NCBI GenBank assembly: GCA_041660045.1
Contig: JBAZXA010000005.1
Coordinates: 124,001 to 188,000 of the forward strand
Direction of reading: 5' to 3'
DNA: 64,000 nucleotides
Origin: WM-3-3 sp041660045
GTDB lineage: Bacteria > Pseudomonadota > Gammaproteobacteria > Methylococcales > Methylomonadaceae
The notes under the pieces are model-generated. The model worked only from the letters and a program-made list of their open reading frames with translations. It did no database searches and was not told the DNA's origin. A program made the translations under genes and the position numbers. Shown here one piece after another: positions 56,327 to 64,000 of this stretch; the stretch's first letter is position 1; each line of letters begins with the position of its first letter.

Positions 56327-57394
56327 ATGCCTAACAATTTTGAAAGTCACGCCCGGTTGATTGGCGGCTTCTTGCTTTTAATGCTCGGTTTATGGATTTT
56401 ACATAGTTTTTTAGCGTTACTGACATGGGCGGTGATACTGGCAATAACGACATGGCCGTTATACCAAAAGCTATTGATTTTTAACCAGGCTAAAACTAAT
56501 CCCGCCTGGTTTGCTTTGGGGCTTACCCTACTGATTGCTATCATCATTTTAGCTCCTCTTGCGTATGGTATGATTCGCTTAGTGCATGAAGCACAGTCTA
56601 TTGGGCAACTGCTGTCGCAAGCCCAACATTCAGGTATTCCCGCACCCGAATGGCTTAGCACCATCCCAATTATTGGCGATTGGGCAAAGCAAAGCTGGAC
56701 GGACACCTTAGGCAGCGCCCAAGCAGCCAATGACTCCCTGCACTGGTTAGGTACCAGCACCGCAATAACTTATACCAAAGCGTTTGCCAGCCAGATTGTG
56801 CATCGTGTTTTAGGTTTATTTATCACTCTACTTGTACTGTTTTTTGTTTATCGGCATGGCACCAGCCTTAGCCAAAAAGTGCTAGCCGGCAGCCAAAGAT
56901 TTTTTGGCGAAGTTGGCGTACGCTATACTACCCACGCAGCAGCCGCCATTAGAGCCACGGTAAATGGCTTGGTTTTGGTCAGTTTGGCGGAAGGTTTGTT
57001 ACTGGGCATAGGCTATGCTCTGGCAGGCTTAAGCCAACCGGCCATATTAGGTGCCATTACTGGAATATTTGCCATTATTCCATTTGCCGCCAAACTTATC
57101 CTAGCTGCCTGTTCCGCTGTGTTAATTGCCCAAGGCCATCATTGGGTAGGATTTGCACTATTAATTTCGGGTATTGCTATCGTGCTGATCGCTGATAATT
57201 ATGTGCGCCCAGCTTTAATCGGCGGCGCAGTGCAATTACCCTTTATTTGGACATTGCTCGGGATTTTTGGGGGTCTAGAAAACTTTGGTCTAATTGGCTT
57301 GTTCCTTGGCCCAACTTTGATGGCTGTATTAATGTCAATCTGGCGCGATTGGACCGAGGAACTGCCAAAGGAACCTGTCCACCCAGAAATATAA
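56327..57394 (+). CDS. AI-2E/PerM-family membrane protein
   Basis: A 355-residue protein with about eight membrane helices of the AI-2E (UPF0118) transporter family, which includes an autoinducer-2 exporter and Na+/H+ antiporter-like members. The late block FIWTLLGIFGGLENFGLIGL, then FLGPTLMAVLM, is characteristic. The frame opens at ATG 56276 (372 residues), but ATG 56327 has AAGG upstream and fits family length better. Substrate unknown. Confidence 0.88.
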   Translation: MPNNFESHARLIGGFLLLMLGLWILHSFLALLTWAVILAITTWPLYQKLLIFNQAKTNPAWFALGLTLLIAIIILAPLAYGMIRLVHEAQSIGQLLSQAQHSGIPAPEWLSTIPIIGDWAKQSWTDTLGSAQAANDSLHWLGTSTAITYTKAFASQIVHRVLGLFITLLVLFFVYRHGTSLSQKVLAGSQRFFGEVGVRYTTHAAAAIRATVNGLVLVSLAEGLLLGIGYALAGLSQPAILGAITGIFAIIPFAAKLILAACSAVLIAQGHHWVGFALLISGIAIVLIADNYVRPALIGGAVQLPFIWTLLGIFGGLENFGLIGLFLGPTLMAVLMSIWRDWTEELPKEPVHPEI

Positions 57395-57542
57395 GGTTAT
57401 TACCTAAAATAGCCAAAAACACCGGAACAGATTGTATAAAATAAATCGTTAGGGATGTATAATTGTTGCTTAAATAGTAGTCAGACACAGTAGTCTCAAA
57501 ATCATCTACTAGACTAAAAAAAATCAACAAAAACCTAGATAT

Positions 57543-57618
57543 GGGGTGTTAGCTCAGTTGGTAGAGCAGTGGACTCTTAATCCATGGGTCCAGGGTTCGA
57601 GTCCCTGACGCCCCACCA
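57543..57618 (+). tRNA. tRNA-Lys (CUU)
   Basis: 76 nt with encoded CCA. Acceptor GGGGTGT pairs with ACGCCCC (one G-U), D arm GCTCAGTTGGTAGAGC, anticodon loop CTCTTAA giving CUU, T arm CAGGGTTCGAGTCCCTG. E. coli uses only UUU lysine tRNAs, so this adds a dedicated AAG reader. Confidence 0.97.
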
Positions 57619-57794
57619 TTTCAATCAAAAGATTAAGCAAACATAAAGTATGATGTTACTTGTTTTAAGCCAATTTTGAGTTTTTGTTTGGTTTTAAATT
57701 TTACCTCACTAGCGCCTAGCATTTTAATTTATCCACAATGTAACAAGCAGATCTCACTAACAATATAAAAGTTATGGCCATCCTGTTAGTATTA

Positions 57795-60617
57795 TTAATA
57801 TGGCGCTTTAAACAAAGCCTCAAACTGCTGAATAGGTACTGGCCTACCAAAATGGTAACCCTGAAAATAATGGCAGCCAAGCTCAGCTAATAAATCGCGT
57901 TGTGCTTGTTTTTCTACACCTTCCGCTAAAACTTCTAACCCCATACTATTGGCCAAAGCAATAATCATTTTTGCTATGGCAACATCATTGGCATCAACCA
58001 AAATGTCCCGGACAAAACTCCTATCTATTTTTAATTGATCTAACGGCAACCTTTTTAAATGGTAGAGTGAGGAATAACCTGTTCCGAAATCATCTAATGA
58101 AAATGCTAAACCTTTTAATTTAAGGGCCGTCATTTTAGCGATAATATCTTCTGTATCAGAAACCAGTAAACTTTCAGTCAACTCCAGTTTTAACCTTTCT
58201 GGGTTAACACCAAAACGCATGATGGCGCTGGACACTTTGTCAACAAAATCGGCCTGGCGAAACTGACGCACACTGACATTAACAGCAATCGTTAATTGTG
58301 ACATTTCTGGCTGCTCAGCCCATTTAGCCAATTGCTCACAGACGCTTTCCAACACCCACATCCCTAATGGTAAAATTAAACCCGTTTCTTCTGCTAAGGG
58401 AATAAATTCTGTAGGTGTCATTAAGCCTAACCTTGGATGCCGCCAACGTATTAAAGCCTCAACTCCTGTAATCCGGTCTTCGATATCAACTTGGATTTGA
58501 TAGAACAGTTCCAATTGCTTTTCTATATAACCACGAAATAGGTCTTTCTCCAGGTTTGCCCTGGCCGTAACAGCTGCTTGCATAGTAGTGTTAAAAAACC
58601 TTAAGGTATTTCGTCCTGCAGCCTTAGCTTGATACATAGCTATATCAGACTGTTTTAAGAGTAAATCAACGCTATCTTGGCTATCACCAAATAAAGTTAC
58701 ACCAATACTGGGTGAGCTATGATGGACATGGCCAGACAAGATATAAGGCTGATTTAATGCCGCTAGGATTTTTTCACTTACAGCTTCTGTCTGCATAGCC
58801 GCCTCAGTAGCTTCATAATTGAGATTATCCAACAACACGACAAACTCATCACCACCAAAGCGGGCCACCGTGTCAGATTCCCGTACACAAGAAGATAACC
58901 TACTGGCTACATTTTGTAATAACATATCCCCCATATCGTGTCCGAGTGTGTCATTTAATGTCTTAAAATTATCTAGGTCAATAAACATAAGCGCGCCACG
59001 GACGCCATTGCGGATAGTACTCATCAAAGTCTGTTGCAAACGGTCTCGTAACAAGCGCCTATTGGGTAATTTTGTGAGTGGATCATAAAATGCCAACAGC
59101 TTGATCTCATCTTCAGCTGCTTTCCGGTCGCTAATATCAATATGTGTAGCAACGTAATGCGTCACCAACGCATGACTATCTTTTACCGCCGTTATTGTTA
59201 ACCATTTAGGATAAATCTCACCATTTTTACGGCGATCCCAAATTTCTCCCTGCCAAACGCCGGTTGTATTAATACTATGCCACATCGCGGCATAAAAACT
59301 CTCGTCATGCCGCCCTGAGTTTAATCCGTTTAATGGTTTTCCTACCACTTCTTCGGGGCTATAGCCAGTGCAATCACAAAAAGTTTTATTAACCCGCAAT
59401 ATCACGGTATTAGCATCTGTAATCGCCATGGCTTCTTGTGATTCAAAAGCTGTTGCCGCTATACGGAATTCAGTTTCCGCTAATTTACGCTCCGTGATGT
59501 CTATGGCAGAACCGATGTAGCCTGATAAGTTTGCATTTTTATCATAAAGTGGCACGCCATGGTCAAGAATCCAACGCCAGTCACCTGTTGTGCGTTGCAT
59601 TCTATATTCTGTAATGATCGGGTTGCCAATACTAATATTTTTACTATGCCCGGCAAAAAAATGCGCCCTATCGTCCGGATGAACCACATTTTCCCATGCT
59701 TTGTACGAAATTTCCTGCATTCCCAGCATACCCGTAAAATTCAGCCATGTTTGGTTGACAAACGTCGGGTTACCAGCGATATCAGTAATCCAAATCATGG
59801 CCGGTGAAGCATTAGCCATTAGCCGAAAACGTTCTTCGCTGGCTTGCAAGGCTGCCTGCGCCTGCTTTTCTTGAGTAACATCGCGTAAAGAACTAGCAAA
59901 ATAACGACCTTTTTCTGTCTTGATTAAGCTGAGATTGATGGAAACATCTATTCTAGAGCCATCTTTCCGTAGCGCTTCTAATGGCCTTCCCAAACGAATC
60001 TCACTTTTACGAGGTAAGTCTGCAAACTGTTTTCTAAACTCTGGATGAGCTTGCCTTATGCCCTCAGGCACTAACGTTTCAATTGACCTGCCAATCAGTT
60101 CATCCGCTTTATATCCCAATAGACGCTCTGCTTCTTGATTGACCATGTGAATAATGCCTTGTTCGTTACAAATCAGCATGGTGTCTGGGGTTGCATCAAA
60201 GATCGCATGCATATAAGCCTCACTAGCCCTTAAAGCCTCTGGACTAGGTAATTGCAGCAGTTTTGGGATAAGTGGCCACACTAATATTGCCGTAATAATT
60301 GAAATAACTGAGGTAGCTAGTTTAAGCACGCCTTCTAGCCAGTAATTGGGATGCCAAATTGTCCAAATCGCCATTAAATGGGTACTACCACATAAAATGA
60401 TAAAAATGCCAAATAACACCAATACCCAGCTATAAGCTAAATCGGTGCGCTTTTTTACAAAATACCACAAGGCAAAGGGAATTGAATAATATGCGATTGC
60501 TATAATACTATCACTTAAAACATGTAGCCATAAAATCGATGGCAACCACAGATAGCATGAGCCATGAGGCATAAAGCCAACAGGATCGGGCCATAAATCA
60601 TAAAACCATGCGCGCAT
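57795..60617 (-). CDS. Ethylene-receptor-like EBD-PAS3-GGDEF-EAL c-di-GMP enzyme
   Basis: A 940-residue inner-membrane signalling protein. The N-terminal three-helix domain (about 24-125) has SDSIIAIAYYSIPFALWYFV and LCGSTHL, matching the ethylene-binding domain of ETR1. Asp36, Tyr43, Ile46, Pro47, Ile73, Cys76 and His80 correspond to ETR1 Asp25, Tyr32, Ile35, Pro36, Ile62, Cys65 and His69; Cys and His are the Cu(I) ligands. Then follow PAS domains (about 135-250, 255-380, 380-500), GGDEF (intact, residues 588-592) and EAL (residues 720-722, with DDFGTGYSSL). It may make and/or break c-di-GMP in response to ethylene or a similar ligand (inference). The ribosome site is GGGGGT. Confidence 0.9.
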   Translation of the reverse strand: MRAWFYDLWPDPVGFMPHGSCYLWLPSILWLHVLSDSIIAIAYYSIPFALWYFVKKRTDLAYSWVLVLFGIFIILCGSTHLMAIWTIWHPNYWLEGVLKLATSVISIITAILVWPLIPKLLQLPSPEALRASEAYMHAIFDATPDTMLICNEQGIIHMVNQEAERLLGYKADELIGRSIETLVPEGIRQAHPEFRKQFADLPRKSEIRLGRPLEALRKDGSRIDVSINLSLIKTEKGRYFASSLRDVTQEKQAQAALQASEERFRLMANASPAMIWITDIAGNPTFVNQTWLNFTGMLGMQEISYKAWENVVHPDDRAHFFAGHSKNISIGNPIITEYRMQRTTGDWRWILDHGVPLYDKNANLSGYIGSAIDITERKLAETEFRIAATAFESQEAMAITDANTVILRVNKTFCDCTGYSPEEVVGKPLNGLNSGRHDESFYAAMWHSINTTGVWQGEIWDRRKNGEIYPKWLTITAVKDSHALVTHYVATHIDISDRKAAEDEIKLLAFYDPLTKLPNRRLLRDRLQQTLMSTIRNGVRGALMFIDLDNFKTLNDTLGHDMGDMLLQNVASRLSSCVRESDTVARFGGDEFVVLLDNLNYEATEAAMQTEAVSEKILAALNQPYILSGHVHHSSPSIGVTLFGDSQDSVDLLLKQSDIAMYQAKAAGRNTLRFFNTTMQAAVTARANLEKDLFRGYIEKQLELFYQIQVDIEDRITGVEALIRWRHPRLGLMTPTEFIPLAEETGLILPLGMWVLESVCEQLAKWAEQPEMSQLTIAVNVSVRQFRQADFVDKVSSAIMRFGVNPERLKLELTESLLVSDTEDIIAKMTALKLKGLAFSLDDFGTGYSSLYHLKRLPLDQLKIDRSFVRDILVDANDVAIAKMIIALANSMGLEVLAEGVEKQAQRDLLAELGCHYFQGYHFGRPVPIQQFEALFKAPY

Positions 60618-60871
60618 TTTTTACCCCCAAATGCCGCAAATTTTAATGACTTCCAAAAGCTCGATGGAAATTCTAAAAATACAGCGGCTTACCCAATTAA
60701 GCACACGACAAAATAAAACGTTTTAACGAATAGCCCAAAATATTACTATAGATAATGGCTTTTCAATTTAAAGTTTAGCAACTAACCACAAACTTTTTTG
60801 CAAAAAAACGATTGTATATATTCCTTAGACATCCAGGTCTATAAGTGTTGATATAAAACTAAGTGCACAGG

Positions 60872-63800
60872 TTAAGATACCTTACTATTATTTTGATGTT
60901 TATTGACTAAACGGGCTTCCACAATAAATTGTTCTAAAGTAATAGGAAAACCGATAGCATAACCTTGTGCAAAATTAACACCCACCTCGGATAGCTTTTG
61001 AACAATTTGGTCATTTTCAGCAAACTCTGCAATAGTCTGCATTTTCATAAGTTGACCAATACGATTAATTGACTCAACCATAAATAAATCAATTTGATCA
61101 TCTAAAATGTCCCTTACAAATACCCCATCAATTTTTAAATAGTCAACGGGTAAATTTTTTAAATAGCCAAAAGAGCTCATGCCAGAGCCAAAATCATCTA
61201 ACGCAAATAAACAGCCTAATCGCTTCATTGCACGTATAAAGCCCTGGGCTGCAACAAAATTTGTCACTGCAGCAGTTTCAGTAATCTCAAAGCAAATTTT
61301 ATTGGCCACACTGATATTACTGCTAATCAGCTTAGATGCATAATCAAAAAAACGCGCATCGACCAAACTCGTACCCGATAAATTCACTGACACTTGCGGT
61401 ACGCTAGCATATTTAATTAGCTCGGTAACCAAACGCTTTAGCACCCATTGGTCTATATTCAACATTAGGCCATAACGTTCAGCAGATGGTAAAAAAGCAC
61501 CAGGCGGTACAATGTCGCCTTGCTCATCAATCAATCTTAATAACACTTCCCAATGTTCGGCATTGTTATCACCATTTAAATTTTTGATTTTCTGAAAATA
61601 AAGCTGCAAGCGGTTATCGTCAATGGCGTGGTTGATACGGCTAACCCAATGCATTTGGCGGCGTTTACCTTGTAAATCTGCATCATCGGGTGAATGGACT
61701 TGTATCCGGTTACGTCCAGCCTCTTTTGCTGCATAACAGGCAGCATCAGCGTCACTGAGTAAACTGGCAAGATCTTTGGTTTCATTGGTCATTGGAACGA
61801 CACCAATGCTGGCACCAATTTTAAACAGCTTGCCATCGCAACTAAAACGAAAATCTTGCGCCAACTCGGTAAGCTTAACAGCAATTTTTTCAGCCTGCTC
61901 TAAACTGCTATTCTCTAATAAAACGGCAAACTCATCACCACCCATCCTAGCCAAGGTATCCCGGTGCCGAAGATTACCGCCAAATATACTAGCAACTTGC
62001 CTAAGCAACTCATCACCGGCATGGTGACCACAGGTGTCATTGACGATCTTGAACTGATCCAAATCAAGATAAAGCATGGCATGGTGGCGATTAAAACTAC
62101 TGGCACTGTCCAAGGCTTGTTGTGCCCTGCGCTCAAATTCAGTACGGTTAACCAGACCAGTAAGAGGGTCATGCTGGGCTTGCCAGATCATTTGTTGCAA
62201 TAAAACCCGTTTATTGGTGACGTCATTAAAAGACAGTACGGATCCCAAGGCCTTACCCATCTTATCGATTAACGGTGCCAAACTAAATTCGATGCTAAAT
62301 TCCAGTTCATCTTTATTTTTTAGCAAGGCATTATCAAGCAAAGCCAAACCTTGATTGGAATTATCTAGTTGCCCTAAAAGTTGCTCATCTAAGCTATAGT
62401 GGCTTTTTTCTTCATAAATTTTAAACACATCCGTCAAATTTTTGCCGATAGCTGTAGCCAAATTATAACCCGTCAACCGTTCAGCGACTGGATTCATATA
62501 TTTAATGAATCGTCCGGAATCAACTGTTATAACTGCATCACTAATTGACTCTAAAGTGACTAGCGCCCGCAACTGTTCTTCTGCAAGTTTGTTTTCGGCC
62601 TCTTTACGCTTACTGATATCATTGATTACCCCGCAAAATGACCGGTGGCTACCACCAGTCACCTCGTTAACGGTTAATTCAATCGGAAAAAAAGAACCCT
62701 CTTTATGCCGCCCTTCCAACTCGCGGATATTACCTATAATATTTTTTTGGCCAGTACGGAGATAGCGTTTGACATAATTATGATGCTCATTGGCATGATG
62801 GGCTGGCATCAAAACGGTTACCGATTGCCCTAACAGCTCTTCATTATCATAACCAAACATACGCGCCGCAGCGTTATTAATCCTTTGGATAATGCCTTGG
62901 TGATTAATTAAAATAATACCGACCATCACTGAATCAACTAAAGCACTTAATTGGCTTCGGCTTAAACTGACTTGTGCATGCGCGACAGCCAAATCAGTGA
63001 ACTCAGGAAACCATAACACCGCCCCAGCGGTCTGTAAGTTGGCCGACTGATATGGCTTTACAATAAACCGATAATGCCGCCCGGCATATTCTAAGGATTC
63101 ATAATAAGAGTTACCGGTTTCTATCACCTTCTGCAGAATGGCTTTAAGATCACGAATTTCAACTTTCCATGAAACCGTAGAGATAATATCTCCGTTGCGG
63201 ATACTATTTTTCTCAATTAACTGTTCAATTGCTGGGACATAACGGGTAATACGTAAATTTTTATCGATTACCAGTAATGGGTATTCAGTACTATTAACTA
63301 TGTTTTGTAAATCTGTTAAGGTAATTTCCAATTCCCTTGATTTTACCTCCATTTCATCATTGACCGTCAGCAATTCCTCATTCGTCGATTGCAGCTCTTC
63401 GTTAGAGGTTTGTAGCTCTTCATTTGTGGACTGCAATTCTTCATTAGCCGATTGCAGTTCCTCAGTAATTGATTGTAATTCCTCATTCGACGTTTCCAAT
63501 TCCTGTATAACGTTTTGCAAATGCTCTTGCGTAGTCCTAAGCTCAAGTTCTAACTCTTCAGCATGCTCTTGGTTACTGAAAGCGCCATCTGGTACTTGAT
63601 TTTGTTTATGGGTTTGCCCATTAAGTTCGGCGATCTCAAATAAAACCAATAACACTTCACCGATTTCTAGATCCTTACCCATGGGTAAAGAACGTACTGT
63701 TAAACGAATTTCTCGGGACTGGCCTAACACTTCGACAACATGCTTCACCCCGTAGAGGGTTTGCCGTTCGCGGCGATATTTATAGATTAATGCCCGCGCC

Positions 63801-64000
63801 TCTGAGCGCAGTTCGGAACGTAGCAGACCAAACAGATTTTGCGCAACAGGCCCTGTCCGCATCATGATATAGGGTTCAATATTACCCAAAATATAGACTA
63901 CTTCATCTTGCTGGCTAATAGCAATCCCAGCAGGGGCATATTCTTCAACAACAAATTGCTGAACTCTACGCTCTAATGATAAAGGTTGTTTGGCTATTGG
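60872..64000 (-). CDS. CheR/CheB-type PAS-GGDEF-EAL signalling protein, N-terminus outside window
   Basis: The frame is open to the window edge (1042 residues visible). The first visible residues, RRVQQFVVEEYAPAGIAI, then YILGNIEPYI, are the linker typical of CheB-CheR fused sensor proteins, so a methylesterase/methyltransferase part probably lies upstream. Next are a long coiled coil of NEELQST-type heptads, three PAS-like segments, a GGDEF domain (MGGDEFAVLL) and an EAL domain with EVL in place of EAL but DDFGSGMSSF kept. It probably turns over c-di-GMP. It is 254 bp ahead of the ethylene-receptor-like gene, same strand. Confidence 0.88.
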   Translation of the reverse strand, partial: PIAKQPLSLERRVQQFVVEEYAPAGIAISQQDEVVYILGNIEPYIMMRTGPVAQNLFGLLRSELRSEARALIYKYRRERQTLYGVKHVVEVLGQSREIRLTVRSLPMGKDLEIGEVLLVLFEIAELNGQTHKQNQVPDGAFSNQEHAEELELELRTTQEHLQNVIQELETSNEELQSITEELQSANEELQSTNEELQTSNEELQSTNEELLTVNDEMEVKSRELEITLTDLQNIVNSTEYPLLVIDKNLRITRYVPAIEQLIEKNSIRNGDIISTVSWKVEIRDLKAILQKVIETGNSYYESLEYAGRHYRFIVKPYQSANLQTAGAVLWFPEFTDLAVAHAQVSLSRSQLSALVDSVMVGIILINHQGIIQRINNAAARMFGYDNEELLGQSVTVLMPAHHANEHHNYVKRYLRTGQKNIIGNIRELEGRHKEGSFFPIELTVNEVTGGSHRSFCGVINDISKRKEAENKLAEEQLRALVTLESISDAVITVDSGRFIKYMNPVAERLTGYNLATAIGKNLTDVFKIYEEKSHYSLDEQLLGQLDNSNQGLALLDNALLKNKDELEFSIEFSLAPLIDKMGKALGSVLSFNDVTNKRVLLQQMIWQAQHDPLTGLVNRTEFERRAQQALDSASSFNRHHAMLYLDLDQFKIVNDTCGHHAGDELLRQVASIFGGNLRHRDTLARMGGDEFAVLLENSSLEQAEKIAVKLTELAQDFRFSCDGKLFKIGASIGVVPMTNETKDLASLLSDADAACYAAKEAGRNRIQVHSPDDADLQGKRRQMHWVSRINHAIDDNRLQLYFQKIKNLNGDNNAEHWEVLLRLIDEQGDIVPPGAFLPSAERYGLMLNIDQWVLKRLVTELIKYASVPQVSVNLSGTSLVDARFFDYASKLISSNISVANKICFEITETAAVTNFVAAQGFIRAMKRLGCLFALDDFGSGMSSFGYLKNLPVDYLKIDGVFVRDILDDQIDLFMVESINRIGQLMKMQTIAEFAENDQIVQKLSEVGVNFAQGYAIGFPITLEQFIVEARLVNKHQNNSKVS
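63368..63505 (-). repeat. 21-bp coding repeat (coiled-coil heptads)
   Basis: About six tandem imperfect 21-bp units within the signalling gene encode the heptad NEELQS(T/A/S)-like series. Such a linker is common in CheB/CheR-PAS proteins and forms a signalling coiled coil. Confidence 0.85.

Noticed and set aside
63368..63505. CRISPR-like or satellite repeat
   Set aside because: The 21-bp periodicity is in frame and encodes coiled-coil heptads of a known protein type.

Overview
The window is a piece of a gammaproteobacterial chromosome with fairly low GC by eye (not computed). The evidence is gene order known from that class: mnmA-purB; rlmH-maf-rng-yhdP-nitrilase-tldD; pcnB-folK-panB-panC; hemC-hemD-hemX-hemY divergent from argH; bamD divergent from rluD-pgeF. 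The overall flavour recalls Methylococcales-type genomes, but no methane-oxidation gene is present, so the order is a guess.

Layout. 0-2 kb: end of mnmA, then purB. 2-12 kb: an accessory stretch with a GH3 beta-glucan hydrolase lipoprotein, a DyP peroxidase with an uncharacterised membrane partner, a HAD phosphatase, small redox or metal-binding proteins, a GluP-type sugar permease and a fused SpmA-SpmB protein. 12-24 kb: mtaB, a cold-shock gene with a strong promoter and long leader, then the leftward tldD/bamC/nitrilase/yhdP/rng/maf/rlmH cluster and an isolated fliW. 24-28 kb: pantothenate and folate genes behind pcnB, which appears to start at AUU. 28-38 kb: prlC, ubiD, aqpZ and the haem genes. 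38-41 kb: argH, followed by a small decayed island with two frameshifted genes. 41-49 kb: darP, a DNA glycosylase, an Lpp/L,D-transpeptidase pair, pgm, a ZIP transporter, pgeF, rluD, bamD and tRNA-Leu. 50-54 kb: pgaBCD (poly-N-acetylglucosamine) without an adjacent pgaA. 54-57 kb: pckA, an AI-2E-type permease and tRNA-Lys. 57.8-64 kb: two very large cyclic-di-GMP signalling proteins.

The most striking observation is the protein at 57795-60617. Its three-helix membrane domain matches the ethylene-binding domain of plant ETR1 and cyanobacterial SynEtr1, with all seven ethylene/copper-site residues that I remember from ETR1 kept at a constant offset of 11. It is fused to three PAS domains and intact GGDEF and EAL domains. 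This suggests an ethylene-sensing (or copper-dependent small-molecule) c-di-GMP enzyme. It lies 3.7 kb from pgaCD, whose known homologues are directly activated by c-di-GMP. Other points of interest are the AUU start of pcnB, the degraded integron-cassette-like island after argH, the HAD enzyme with Asn in place of the second catalytic Asp, and pgaB without a lipobox.
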